The notes beneath the pieces were generated by a model. That model made no database searches. It worked only from the letters and a program-made list of their open reading frames with translations, and had not been told where the DNA came from. DNA of 64,000 nt from Diadophis punctatus similis (Eukaryota > Chordata > Lepidosauria > Squamata > Dipsadidae), in assembly GCA_023053685.1 (NCBI GenBank), contig JALIGW010000005.1:34714480-34778479 (forward strand), given 5' to 3'. The stretch's first letter is position 1. Every line of letters begins with the position of its first letter. This document shows positions 38,011 to 50,679 of the stretch, in pieces. The translations under genes were made by a program, and so were the position numbers.

Positions 38011-38886
38011 TCGAAAAGAGTACTTCTATGTACAATACTGTGTTCTAATCTCTGTGCCACAAGGGCTTTACTCTACCACAGATGAAGCACAACTAGATCT
38101 GCTACACTGTTCATTCTCAGCATCCAGGCAGATCTAGATTGTTATCATCCCAATGTAAACAAAGTAGCAAGTCTTGGCAACCGTAAGGCATTCACATAAT
38201 CCCAGCTGCTGTGACTGCTTCCATGGCAACCTGTCCTGCCTTTTTCTTTCACATCTTTTAGGTCTCTTCCAGCAATTAAAATTGAGAAACTAAGGTTAGG
38301 GTCTATTCCAGCAAGAGATGACCAATACTGTCTTGTCTTTTCTTGCTTTTTCTGAACCTGTTACCTTCCCACCTTATTTAACTCCTATCAGCAGAAATAG
38401 GATGACGAATCACCACTGTGGTTAGGAGTTTTAGAAGAAAGAAAACTATGCCAATCAAAATAGAGTAGAGTAGAGTCACCAAGCAAGCTACAAGTTGTCA
38501 GGAAGAAGTAGTATTATGGTCAAGATGTGTTTCTACCAAGATCTCCATGGAGTGTAAGAATTAGTATCAGCCATGATCAACCAACCAAATCACTTTGAAG
38601 ATGAAGAATTTCCACAAGAAAGTCACACATAGTAGATGACTAAGCAAAATATGCCATAACCAAGAAGAAAATACAATGTACAGATGTTCTAATGCTATCT
38701 TTTAAAATAAGGTACATTATATATTCATAAAGCTAATTTAGTATTTTGCTATTTTGTATATGCTTCAAACCACTAAATCATAAGGCCAAAACCCAGGATA
38801 TACAAACATCTTCACAGTATAATGAGGTTGTATATCTGTTTGTCAACTACAGATATACAGGGACCATGTATTAAGGGGACCACTTT
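38011..38886. other. intergenic; may include CR1 5' UTR in its first 250 bases
   Basis: Bases 38011-38260 may be the CR1 5' UTR (minus strand) but have no landmark. The rest has no recognised feature. Confidence 0.4.
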
Positions 38887-38893
38887 ATTGACA

Positions 38894-39144
38894 TTTTATT
38901 TATTTATTTATTATTTATTTTGTGAGATTTATATACTGCCTCACAGTGCAAGCACTCTCTAAGCGGTTTACACCAGTAAGCAATGTATATTTATATTGCC
39001 CCCAACAATCTGGGTCCTCATTTTACCTACCACGGAAGGCTGAGTCAACTTTGAGCTGGTGAGATTTGAACCGCTGACCTGTGGATCAGTGTCAGCTAAA
39101 GTGGCCTGCAGTACCTGCCTCTAACCGTTGCGCCACCTCGGCGC
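38894..39144 (-). mobile_element. tRNA-derived SINE with (ATTT)n-type tail
   Basis: On the minus strand it starts TGCGCCGAGGTGGCGCAACG, with the A box. It contains GGTTCAAATCTCACC (B box region), GACTCAGCCTTCCGTGG and CCGCTTAGAGAGTGCTTGC, and ends in (AAAT)n. Flanked by ATTGACA at 38887-38893 and 39145-39151, a perfect 7-base duplication. Confidence 0.9.
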
Positions 39145-39151
39145 ATTGACA

Positions 39152-40026
39152 CAATGTCTTGACATGACACAATCTACTTAATTTTTTTTTCATGCTTAAT
39201 GAAATATTAATTGCATACCCATTCAGAATGGTTTTTTTTGGATTTGTTTTCATGCTTTAAGGGAAACTATAACATACGGTGGCGTGTCTCATACAGAACA
39301 TCAATACAGTGTCTAAAACTGATATATAATGGATAAATTCACACATCACACTGAGCCAGAAACAAATAACCAGAACTATAGCTTAAATGTGAACTAAGCT
39401 GTGAATTTAAAAGAAATGTTCAAAATTATACTTTTGTATCATTCAAACAAAGTAACTTACATGAGTTTACATGTAGAGACTTAATACATAAAATTTTGTC
39501 ATACTTTGATATACATATGTATCAATGAATATGTATTTGGAGAGATACAGAAGCAAATAATACCACATATTTTAGGGATGCAGAAGCATATTCAATTTCA
39601 TGTTTAGATAGGACAGCCAGATTGAAAGCTGACTTTCACTCTACAATTGCCACTCCTCAAGTTTCCTATATAGAGGAAATACCTGTCTTATTTATTAAAA
39701 ATATATCTAAACTATCTTTATCCTTACAGAAAGCATGGTGCAAAAAATCCTCCACAATCCAAGAATGCATGAATATAAAAAATAATAGTGTAATTTTAAA
39801 AGAGAGAATCAAAATGTAGAACTAGTGTTGTCAAGATGAAATCCTAAGCAATCCATTTCCAGAATAAGCTGGAATAAGAATAACACTGTACAGAATAAGT
39901 GTCAGTGAATACACTGTCATTTTTTCATTGATAGAGTTGTACTGTACATTTTTCCTTGGACTCTTTTCTTTCTCAGCAGCAGGCTATCCAGAAGATGCTA
40001 TCAGGCCATTTTATAGACTATTCTCA
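39152..40026. other. AT-rich intergenic, no recognised feature
   Basis: Nothing assigned. Confidence 0.5.
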
Positions 40027-40034
40027 CCCTAAGG

Positions 40035-40421
40035 CAGTGATGGCGAACCTTTTTTTGCTTGGGTGCCAAAAAGGTGCGTGTGTGTGCGATAGCGCGTGCG
40101 CGCGTGCCACACCCATAATGCAATGCCCTCCCCCCACGCATGCGTGGACACAAACACCCACACTGTCCCCCCGTGCATGTGCGCAGGCCTCACTGAAGCC
40201 TCCAGACATCCGATAGGCCCATTTTTCGCCCTCCTCAGGCTCCGGAGGCTTTCCTGAAGCCTTGAGAGGGCAAAAACGGTTGCCCCCTGCCCTCCGGAAG
40301 GCTGAAAAATCAGCTGGCTAGAGTGCATATGCATGCTGGACATAGGGCAAAGCCTCGCGTGCCCTCAGATATGGCTCCACGTGCCACCTGTGGCACGCGT
40401 ACCATAGGTTCGCCATCACGG
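40035..40421. mobile_element. hAT MITE with CAGTGATGGCGAACC ends
   Basis: The left end CAGTGATGGCGAACCT pairs with the right end AGGTTCGCCATCACGG. The octamers CCCTAAGG (40027-40034) and CTCTAAGG (40422-40429) match in 7 of 8 bases. The interior is rich in GTGTGCG and GCGTGCGCGCG alternating purine-pyrimidine near 40077-40110. The right end matches that of the hAT transposase remnant ending at 54314. Confidence 0.85.
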
Positions 40422-40429
40422 CTCTAAGG

Positions 40430-42890
40430 TGTCTCTCAAAATGTTCCAGGATTCAGATGCATGAAATAGTTGTGTTTTGTATTCATTGTGACTGCCGAAC
40501 CCAGCTTTTTCCCACTAGGTGCATTTCCAGTTGTACTGGAACTACAATTCCCATAATTATATCTGAAGAATAATTATATATCTGACGTTTGTGACAGTTG
40601 TAGTCCACTACATGTGGAGAAAAGTTGGTGGTGGGTTATATCAAAACTGAATACTAGCCTGTAGTATAAAATCACATAAAATGAAATTTTAAAATAATTA
40701 TCAGTGTAACTTTTACTCAGAAATTTAGGAGACATTTCATCTTGGAGGCATTTCAGCAGACACAATGAGATTTGAAACAAGTGGGATTTGAGTTTGGTTC
40801 AGTTTATCCTTACTTTTGATAGATCTTATCAAGTTAATTGTTTGCTGATGTTTGTATAATAAGGCTTTTGCTAAACGAGCCTCCTGCAAAAGTCTTTTAA
40901 TCAAAGATAGCACTGGAAAAGAATCAGACATGGTAATCATTCTTTTCTCTCTCATTTAAAGAGTGAGCAAAAATAAAAATCATTGTCCATTTCATTCCTT
41001 TGCTGTAAATTCAGTACTTTTTCTACAGCATTACATGCAATGCCCATCAAGTATGTTTGAAAATCTGCTAGGCTGCTCAGCATGGGGGCTGTAATGAGAC
41101 ATTCCCACCAGCTCAGCATCAATAAAATAAAATAAAATAAATAAAATAAAGTAATAAATAAAATAAATTATTGTTTTCATTTGTAGAGTTCTAAGTATTA
41201 CTTTCCATCTTTATCTCTTCAGTGCTTTTGTAAGAAATATCCTTCTGGGTTCGGTTCTAAGTGGGGAAAAAGACACTGGAAGCATGGTGACTGCTTGGAA
41301 AGATGGTTTTAATGGTGGACAGCAGGACCGCATGGTTTGAGGTCCTGGGACAAAGGGGGATCACATGTCTTGAAGATGTTGAGGAAGAGAAGGGCTGAGA
41401 TACTGAGAGCGCCTAAGTTTTATACCCTCTGTTGGGCCCACCTTAAGAGTTTCCTGTTCCTGTGTAAGAAATGTATCCCATTGGCTATCAGACGCCCACG
41501 GGGCATGGGTCTTAGCTAACTCTGTAGGCTTTCTCTGTGTCCCAGGCTAGTTTGAGTGCTGGCTGATGCAATCTTCCGAGGTGCCATGTGGTGAGTTTCT
41601 GTTTGCTAGATGGGTCTGCCTGAAGGGGGTAGATCTTTGTTATATAGAATAGACTGGCCCAGGCTATTAACAAAGGTGGGGGGAATGAGTGAACTGGGCC
41701 CATTTCTTGATGGCACATTGACAAAGGTGGGGGCTATTAGGAGCAAGTCTGTTTCCTGCCTAAAAGCATGTTTCTCCATTTTCTCATCCAGGGAAATATA
41801 ATATTCTGCCTTTTTAATATTTCCTAAAATATTTCATTCCTCTAGGAGGGTGCTAACTTCCTACAGTGCCTATGAGCAGTCTTACCTTCCTTATAAGAGC
41901 CTTTTTGTTCCCCTGCAGTGAGGGATGTAATGATTAGAAGTGAAACCCAAAGTCTGCAGTAAATAAATCCCAGACAGTTATATCAAAAAGATAACAACAG
42001 GGAAGAAACAAATTCAAACTCAGTCAAACCGGCAATCTCAATCAAATAAGCATCAAGTTCATGGAATTGTACATCCCGGTGCCTCTTTTGCTATTGATTA
42101 CTTATTAGTAACATGCATTAGTTGGTATACGAGTTAGTTTTAGGATTAGTTTCCTATTAATACCCATTTCCAAGCCAATGAAAAAAAAATCTCATTTGCC
42201 GTAACGATCTTAAGAAAAGAGGCTATACTTATGAACAGTTTTAATACTCTCTTAACTCATAAAATGGGAATATCTAAATGGCAACTTGCTTTGTCTGATT
42301 TGCAAATCCAACCTCCTATAAATAGTGATAATGCAAAGGAAGATAAGGAGATAATCTTTAGTAATTTAGTTTGTAGAAGGCATTGTTTTCAATCTGGTGA
42401 AATTTTCTCTTTTATTAATTGTTAAGACAGAACATGCACTTTTCCTTTTTTATTTCTCCACCCATAGAACTGAATATGGTATTGCTTAGGTACATTGCTA
42501 GGAGAATATAAAGTACCACCTCTAGTAACTCTGGGAAATTACTAGAAATTACAAAATTTGATAACAGTGGCAAAAGGAAGTAATAAACTAGGGTCATACA
42601 GTCCTGCAAAGTCACAATATGGTGTGTTCAATTGTGGCTTGCAATAATGTATGCATTTTGATCAATAATGGTACACACAGTAAACCATATCATAGTAAAC
42701 AATGATTTAAAATGACATGCAAACCCTAACTCTTTCATTTGTCTGTGTTTAAAAAAAGAATGTAGTACCAGACCAATATATTAATGAAAATGGTTAGAAA
42801 CTTCTGTTAAAAATCCCTTTGCTGTCTCAGCTAAGTCCAGTTCTCAGAATTTTCTAGGAAAAGTGAAATACCTTAATAACTAATGGGGTT
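40430..42890. other. intergenic, includes (AATAA)n and an unassigned LTR-like block
   Basis: (AATAA/AAATA)n lies at 41121-41170. Bases 41230-41810 form a GC-balanced block (AAGTTTTATACCC, CCCATTGGCTATCAGACGCC, CCTGCCTAAAAGC) that may be an old LTR. I could not find its ends or a target duplication. Confidence 0.35.
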
Positions 42891-42950
42891 CATAGTATCA
42901 TAAAGCTGAATGGGCCTTATAGGTAATCTAATCCAACTCATTTTCACTAT
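42890..42950 (-). mobile_element. old CR1 3' terminus
   Basis: CATAGTATCATAAAGCTGAA and GGTAATCTAATCCAACTC follow the reverse complement of the bird/reptile CR1 3' end (GTTGGACTAGATGATC...). It is strongly diverged. Confidence 0.5.
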
Positions 42951-43567
42951 GAATAATCTATTTCCTAATATACCCAACAGAAAATTACAAGTATGAAAGT
43001 GCCCATTAGTTTCATTATTGAACTACTCTATTCTCACTATGGAAATACTGTGTCTAATGTTCACTGAAATCTACTCATAATTAAACTGTAAGACATAGCC
43101 TGCTATCTGGGGCAGCAATGATTAAGTCTTTGCTCCTTTTATGTGATAGTATCAGATGTTAAGGTATTAGAATTATGCCATTATGACTGTTAATAGGTGT
43201 TAGAAACAGCTACCTATCTTCAAACACAAAAGCAGATAACCTCTGCCTATCTTGGGATTGGTATTCCAACCTTTATGGTGGTTAGCAAATTAGGGAAGGT
43301 AGGAAAATGATAGGAAAATCTTTTATTGGAACTTTGCAATATATATTTTGGGAAGGGTTGAGCTGGGTGAAAAAATGATACCACATGATTCTCAAATAAC
43401 ATAAGAGAGTGGTTACTCAAAATCTAAAATACTTTACATTTGGGTACATCATTCAGATGGAAAATATAGAAAGTAAAGCAGAAATGCACAACATTAACTT
43501 TTTTCTTAAATTTAGAACTTACTATGTTTTTGCTACATAGATAATTTTTTTAACCTAATTGCTCCAC

Positions 43568-43631
43568 ATCCCGAGTCCCTCGGGAGTTGGGCGGCATACA
43601 AATCTATTAAATTGAAATTGAAATTGAAATC
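43568..43631 (+). mobile_element. L2-like LINE 3' end fragment
   Basis: ATCCCGAGTCCCTCGGGAG followed by TTGGGCGGCATACAAATCTA matches the terminus at 37225-37255. It is followed by (AAATTG)n rather than (AAAT)n. Confidence 0.75.
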
Positions 43632-44008
43632 CTTTTCAAAGGACATTTTGGATTTTGCATCTATTTTTGGATATCTGGATGAAGAAGCTGGGTTTGAAGT
43701 AGGTTCTTTTAGATGTTTATAATGAAATTATTAACTGGCATCATTATTAAACTAGTATTATTGTAATTCTGAAAGGATGGATAATAGTCTCCTGTACATC
43801 TTTGCTGTTTGTCAAGATTCTTGGGATATAACTAATTCATCCAGAATCATGGTAATACTAGATTCATTTTCTAAAAGTTATAGATAATAGGCCAATTTTG
43901 GTACTCTCTCCCCAACATAAGAATTTTTTTAAAAAAACTTTCACTATCTCATATATAGTTATACCAGTTTTCATTTCTTTTAAAACTGGGTCATGTAAAA
44001 CAAATTCT

Positions 44009-44010
<2 letters not shown>

Positions 44011-44053
<43 letters not shown>
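44011..44053 (+). repeat. (GT)n microsatellite
   Basis: Perfect (GT)21 run. Confidence 0.97.
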
Positions 44054-44055
<2 letters not shown>

Positions 44056-44199
44056 GAAAATCAAAATTCAGATCTTTCAATTTTAAATCTTTTTTTTTAA
44101 AGCAAACCTCTTCGTGTTGAAATCTTTAAAAAGAACACATCCTCTCCCCATTAACACTACCTCCTAGCTGTGGTTTGAACTATTTCCATCATCTACAAA

Positions 44200-44480
44200 A
44201 CATGTTAAAACTTAATTTGGTGAGACAGCTTGGATTTCCCCTCAGTATTTTACTTCAGCGGAGACTGCCGTCTGTCAGAGGATCAGTTGCTAGGACTCTT
44301 CAAGTATCTGCTTAAAAAAACAAAAGCCGTGGAGGCAGAAATAATCTAAATTCATCTTCATCCCCCACCCCTGCCACATTGTACATTAAAGCTTTATAAC
44401 AAGATCTCTTTCATATTTGGCATGAATATGTATGCTTTCAGATTCAACCACAAGTAATGGAATTCATTTAGTGATGACTG
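44200..44480. other. possible conserved non-coding element
   Basis: The block is non-repetitive and compositionally balanced, with ACTTCAGCGGAGACTGCCG and GCTAGGACTCTTCAAGTATC. It has no open frame and no transposon landmark. The call rests only on texture; an alignment is needed. Confidence 0.25.
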
Positions 44481-45424
44481 AGGCTAAGATAATTTCACTG
44501 GGTTAACTTCTAGGTCTGCCTAATCTTGATTGAGATTTGCTAATCAAAAGTGGAAAAAAAAACACATACACACACACACATAAACAAACATATGTGTAAC
44601 ATATGATATATGCATATGCCTCATTTATTTCACCCAATAGAATAATATCTGAATTTTAAGCATATGCAAAGGAAGCAGTGCATCTGGGGGGCATTGAGTG
44701 GGTATGCAATTAAACTATATGAAACTAGGAAAAACTTAATTAGCCATTCAGAGTCACTTAGACAGTGAAATGAGTGAGATACAAATTCGATAAATGAATA
44801 AAAAAATGTTTTGTTGAGGTGTCAAAAACATGTTCCTTTTCAAACAGTGAAAGACTATATTCAGATTTTGCTCTATGATTATAAATCATAGGAACAATCT
44901 GTTATAAAGGTCACAATTGACAAGACAAAACAAAAAAAACCTTTCCTTATCTCTGATGTTGGTAACTATTTGGTAACTAGCTCGTCTAGATCCATCATAC
45001 TGTCTGCGCACCTGCCATCTATGGAACTCAGTAGTTCTTTGCTACTGGAGTAGTAATGATAGTTCAGATTTGCTCTAAATCGTACAACAGGCACCTAGCA
45101 ACTGTCTGATCCATTTTCAGTTGTTGAGCCTGACAAGAAGACCTCACTACTTATGTCTAGGCTACATGTGGCTACCTAAAATTAGCAGATGAGATTAATA
45201 ATAAAACTGGACCAGGCAGGGCTCAATGCCTCTATACAAGAGTAAGAATACCAATGATTTGATAATAAATATTGTGGAATCACTTTTCAAAAATATCTTC
45301 TTAGACCCCATTGTTTCAGACAATTACTCCTTGGTAGACAGCATTTCTCTTTTTTATGACAAAATGTGGAACTAATAGTGACATAAAATACTTGGATAAC
45401 TCAGATTGCTTAGATCCATTTTAA

Positions 45425-45502
45425 CTGGCTTTATCCTGCCACTTTAGTTACTTATAAAGTAATAAAGGCAGGATAAAAACCTAATAAATAAATAAATGAA
45501 TT
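45425..45502 (+). mobile_element. 3' end of a second tRNA-derived SINE family
   Basis: ACTTATAAAGTAATAAAGGC, AGGATAAAAACCTAATAAAT and AAATAAATG match the 3' end of the full copy at 49517-49763 (TAAAAACAATAAAAGTAGGA). Confidence 0.55.
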
Positions 45503-45999
45503 TCAAAACTGCCATGGTTATTGATTATCTTATTTGGGAGACATGGAGTGTGACCTTGATAATTTTCATGAATCTCTCAGCAGCTTTTAAGGTACTCAAC
45601 TAAAGTCTCTCTCTCTCTCAATCCTGTCACACAATCAAAACAGACTGTAGACATAGCTCATAATAAAAACAAAATGTAATAATACAAATTTGTCAGGTTC
45701 CGAAGGCCTTCCAGATAAGCTATATTTTAAACTTTTCCCACACGGCAGATAATGTGGGAGACAAACTGTAGTAGGAGAACTAGTATCACAGAAAACCCAT
45801 CTCTTTTGGGCTTTGTCCTTCCCCACCCAACTTTCCCAAAAACAGGGAAGGCCAACTGAGTCACCTGGCATGATCAAAGTGGTTGGGCTACCTGTGGTAT
45901 AGATATGGGCTGCTATAAATAATCTGGCACCATAAAGGATTTTGTACCATTTTTGGCCTATTTTGACTTGACTAGAATTATTCCTATTCTACCTTTTAC

Positions 46000-46335
46000 A
46001 ATAATGTTTTTAATAGGTTGAACCAATTTTTTTCTTTTGTGTAAAGACAGATACAAAGAATGAACCAAGCAATTCTACTTTCTCCCTGGCAATTCTACTA
46101 CTGGTCAACTTCTTACCATCTTCTCCCAAGATGGTAGTGGACCAATAGTTTCCTTAACCTTTTTCTTGTTTTTTACATGTTGAAAGAAACATTTACAATT
46201 ATTTTTTGACAAGTTTTAGTTTATAATGAGCCTTAGCTTTCTTGACTTTGGCTACTTGATGGTATTCTGTTTTAGTTATTTTTACTCTATTTTTTTTATA
46301 CTTGCCTTTTTGTTCTTCTGTTTATCAGAGAATTA
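46000..46335 (-). mobile_element. internal CR1/L3 fragment
   Basis: Matches 33800-34150 of the antisense CR1 along its length: ATAGGTTGAACCAA, TGTGTAAAGACAGAT, CTTACCATCTTCTCCCA, AATGAGCCTTAGCTTTC and TATACTTGCCTTTTTG. It is part of ORF2 between endonuclease and RT, with no tail. Confidence 0.8.
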
Positions 46336-46485
46336 TGGCAAGCATTGCAAGAATAGAACTCAAAGAGTTAAATTTTTCCTTTAAAAACATTTAATTAAAT
46401 AATTTGAAGGACTACTATATTAGAGGAGGAATACCTGCACAAATTTCATCCTTTCTATTTTATATCTATTATATTATATTATATT

Positions 46486-46722
46486 GAGCCATGGTGGTGC
46501 AGTGGTTAGAATGCAGTACTGCAGGCTACTTCTGCTGACTGCTGGCTGCCTGCAATTTGGCAGATCGAATCTCACCAGGCTCAAGGTTGGCTCAGCCTTC
46601 CATCCTTCCAAGGTGGGTAAAATGAGGACCCAAATTGTTGGGGGCAATATGCTGACTCTGTAAACTTCTTAGAGAGGGCTGTGAAGTGGTATATAAGTCT
46701 AAGTGTTAAGTGCTATTGCTAT
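46486..46722 (+). mobile_element. tRNA-derived SINE, (GCTATT)-type tail
   Basis: Starts GAGCCATGGTGGTGCAGTGG (A box), then GATCGAATCTCACC (B box region), CTCAGCCTTCCATCCTTCC and GGGGGCAATATGCTGACTC. It ends ATATAAGTCTAAGTG...TGCTATTGCTAT. The head is more diverged than in the 58.5 kb copy. Confidence 0.9.
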
Positions 46723-49516
46723 ATTCCAACAGTATCTTTAAAGAGGTAGAGTTCTTTTGTACATAAAAATCACAACCAATATCAATAACATTCTACTGGC
46801 ATTTTAACTATCATTTGGTTCTATGGTGCTGAGCTACTTATTTTTCTTAAGTGAATTTGTATATTTTCCCTTTAAAAAATGAGTGTCCAATAGATGGAAT
46901 ATTTTGCAAGTGGGCCAAGGAAACAAATGAAAATTTTGGCCAGAGATCCCATCTTAAGTTTATTCTGATGGCTGCCTATCAGCTTTGTTGGGAAAAGAGG
47001 TGAGGTGGCTTTCAGGTCTAAAATGAAATAAAATTTAGACAGTTTTCTGGAAAAGCAACTCATGTAGACCCATAGAAGAGAAAGAGGTATGTCAAACGAC
47101 TCATAAAGGTTCATAGAAAAGAAATATTATTCTGTGGACTCATACCAATGCTTAGACTAAGCTAAATATAAGAACTGTTAAAAGTAAAAATGAAATGTTG
47201 TGCTATGATTTATTGTATATTGCAATACCCTTGCATTATTTAAAGTTTAGTAGATGCTTTACATTCCTACCCATCATGTACTTGGCACCGAAAAGTATCT
47301 AAATTGGAAGAAAGTGCTATTTCAGGATTGCTCACAGTTGTGATCATCACTATTGAAAAACATATTGTCCATGACTATAATTTCATTTGGTGGTATCACC
47401 TCCATTTTGTTTTATTGCAAAATAGGATAAAGGGAAAAAGAAGGAAAAGCATGCTTTATTTCATAAAGAGGAAAAGCCTCATTTTTTGCTTTTGTTTTTG
47501 CTTTATATCTGTTTGTACTTTCATTTTTCAAAACAGCAAAAGCTGAAATTTATTATCATGTCATAAGATCTGCGATTCATACAAGTCCAGACTCTTGTTA
47601 TCTTTTTCAGCCTGGGGTAAATATGTCATGTCAGTTGTTCACCATAGTTAGAATATATTACTTTGTATGATGCCATAAACCACTTAAATGCTAAGACCAA
47701 TAGACAGAGGTGAAGCTAGAATTTTAAACTCTTAATTGAACAGTTTTATGTCTATTTTTGTATTAGCAAGAGTGTTACTTCAGAAAGCAAGCTAATATTT
47801 TTCTTCCTTCTCTCATTTTATATCTACTTTTATATACCTGGCATCTTAGATCAAAAGAAAAAACAAAACCATTTTTTGAATTAAAAAATTAGAAAAAAAG
47901 GATATTCTGCCCTTTGCATTTTACAATTGTACACATTTTAAACTGCTTTAAATTAGACTACCACGAAGGCTATCGGAATAAAATTGAATCTGCTTATCTT
48001 AGCTTTAAGTTAAATGTATTCATTATTCTATAAAACAATTTTACTTTTGAAAAGGATCCTAAAAGTTTCCTAATCAAATGAGTGTCCAATACCCTGCATG
48101 GGTGAGGCAGGACATGAGATACCATTTTGAGGACACCCAGTAGCCAAAGTGATGACAAGCTGCTGCAATGAATTAGGTACTCTAGATGGCAGATTGGGAA
48201 GATTGACTCTAATTTGCCGCATCCAATCCATTCTTCAAGGCTCCTTCTTCTATGTAATAGTAGGATCAGAACTAAGTAATAGTCGACTAAGCCACTACCA
48301 TTAATAACTGGTTTTTTTGTTACACAACTATATTACTTGATTTCTGTCTAGACCGGATAGGTAGCTGACCAACTGCATAGAAAGATACTTTGATATGAAT
48401 GCTCCAGATGAAGCTTTCTTTGAATATGTGGTAATGGTCGATTGGCACACAGAATATTTCATTTGATGTTGACCAAAGTCCAATCAATTTCTTTTCTGAA
48501 GCATTTCTTTGGGCTTTTGTTGATAAATCTGTCTCCAATATTATAAAGGAAGTGGTGGTGAGGGAAAGTGGGTTTTTATGAGTTTTATGTTGTGGATTTT
48601 TAAGTCACTGTGCGTGAGTTGTATAGCCATATAAATTTGTTTAGCAAATAAATCAATAAAACAAACCATGGATTCTAAGAACAACTCATTCATCCTTGAC
48701 AATTAACACATTTGGTGACACAACCAAGAAATTATGAAGAGAACCGTCAATTTCATGGAAGGGCTTTGCTGTTTTTGGCTCTTTTGCTTTCTTTCGGCTC
48801 TTGGCTGAAAAGCATTAAAAAAAAATCTGAGCAAATCTTTGATGCTATCTTGGTATTAATTCTTTCATCTTCTGTGACCTTAGCTGCAGAATTGTCACCA
48901 CTCTGCATTAGCTTTTAATAGTTTTGTTACAATCTTTCACTGACTGAAGGCAGGTATGTTGATGAAGATAAGTGTGGAGAAATGTGTTTTTTAAGAGATA
49001 AGTATAGCTGTCTGTGGGATAAAAGATGATTGAACTGAAAGGGCAGGAGAATTGATTCATCTGCTGTTGGTTTCTGTGTGATTTTAAGGACATCAATGGA
49101 ATGACATGGGGGAAAATAGAAAAAATAAAACACAACTCATAAAGTAGGGAAGATTCATCATCAAACAGTAATGCTCCATGACCTATCCTTCCTAACATTT
49201 ATGGCAAATTATAATGCTATAGGATAATATGTTCTATTTTTATAACAAACTCAGAAAGATTCTTTCTGAAGAAATTCTACAAAAGTATAGGGATTGAAAC
49301 TAGACATAAGCAGATATAATTAGTATCTCTTTCTAATGAGAATGAATGAATTTTGCCCTAAGCATAAAGCTGTAGCAAATTTGGTATCATTATAATCTTT
49401 ACCATTGTAGAAGAGAAACTTTGTTGGTGATGTTTTTTCCTTTGAAGAGAGATGTTGTGCATTGGGGAAGACATGATACCAGTATCAATTTCATGAAGTA
49501 TCCTCTTTAATATTTG
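46723..49516. other. AT-rich intergenic, no recognised feature
   Basis: Nothing assigned; all frames are short. Confidence 0.5.
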
Positions 49517-49763
49517 GGGTGGTACAGTTTGGTGTAGTGCTGAAGGCACCAGACTAGGAATCAGCAGACTGGGAGTTCTAGTCCCACTTTAGGCATGAAA
49601 GCCAGTTGGGACTTTGGGCCAATCATTGTCTCTCAGCCCAATTCACTTCACAGGGTTGCTGTTGTGGGGGAAATAGGAGGAGGAAGGAGTATTAAGAATG
49701 TTTGCTTCCTTGAGTTATTTATAAAAACAATAAAAGTAGGATTAAAAAATCTAAAAAAATGGA
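49517..49763 (+). mobile_element. second tRNA-derived SINE family, full copy
   Basis: The head GTACAGTTTGGTGTAGTGC fits a pol III A box and GAGTTCTAGTCCCAC a degenerate B box. The body has AGGCATGAAAGCCAGTTGGG and TTCACAGGGTTGCTGTTGT. The 3' end is CTTGAGTTATTTATAAAAAC followed by an A-rich tail. It is unrelated in body sequence to the GAGCCGAGGTGG SINE. Confidence 0.75.
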
Positions 49764-49802
49764 TATATTGTAATATCTGTTAATGAAAGCATTCCTCTAG
49801 AC

Positions 49803-49934
49803 CTGTGTTTTTCAAACTTGGCAACTTTAAGAGGTGTGGACTTCAGGTTCATAATTCCCAAACCATCATGTTGGTGGGGAATTCTGGGAATTGAAGTCCA
49901 CACTTTTTCAAGTTATCAAGTTTTGAAAACGCTG
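49803..49934. mobile_element. fold-back hAT MITE, older copy
   Basis: The arms TTTTTCAAACTTGGCAACTT and AAGTTATCAAGTTTTGAAAA are the diverged counterpart of the 21-155 element, including AATTCTGGGAATTGAAGTCC. The octamers CTCTAGAC (49795-49802) and GTTTAGAC (49935-49942) match in 6 of 8 bases. Confidence 0.75.
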
Positions 49935-49942
49935 GTTTAGAC

Positions 49943-50679
49943 TCTCCATTTTACCTAGTGTTCCCGAAAATCAGGCAAAGGCACGATAGCATACAGATTG
50001 TATTGTTTATGAGAAGTCATGTTCATACAGCTTAAACATGTTCACTATTTAATTAAGGATTCTGTGACTAATGATGAAAATCTATCTTTTCTCATTTTGT
50101 AACTAATCAAATCAAACACACACACACACAAAAGTGGCTGAAGTAGATTATAGAATGTCAACTGCTTAAAAAGATGAAAATATGAGTGTGAAAGGGGAAC
50201 TGCAACACATTTTTCTGTTGTGAGGTCATAGTCAGTATAAGTTATTTAATCACAGAGAAGAGGCTCAGAATATATTAGTGTGATTTCACAAAAGCCTTTG
50301 GATTTAGAAGTTTTCTTTGACAATAAAACATCTTTTTTTCATAAACATGGATGATTGCAACTCATGAGGTGCAACAGGATATTATAATACTATTTACTAA
50401 GGACCTAGGTAAGGACCAGGATAGAATATAATGAAGATGTCTACAACAATTTTTTACTCAGGTTTAGAAGAGACAACCATATTGCTGTGTAAAAGGCACA
50501 ATATTTCTAGTAAAAGCCTTTTGTGTCTGCTTCTTGAGGGGTCAATTAAAGCTTTCTTGCTGTTTCTGCAGCACAGACAAAAATATGCTTTAGTTCTTCG
50601 GGTTTTGATTTAATATATTGCTGTAAACAGATGATACAGCACAAGAGAGAGAATCTAATCTACTTTCTTCTTTGTCATC
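49943..50679. other. intergenic, no recognised feature
   Basis: Contains a short (AC)n near 50115. Nothing else assigned. Confidence 0.45.

Noticed and set aside
41230..41810. Solo LTR
   Set aside because: The texture fits an LTR, but neither TG/CA ends nor a target duplication could be placed. Kept only as an unassigned block.
44700..44810. LINE or SINE 3' end (CAGAGTCACTTAGACAGTG, GATACAAATTCGATAAATG)
   Set aside because: It resembles a LINE 3' terminus with an AAATGAAT-type tail but is too short and diverged to assign to a family.
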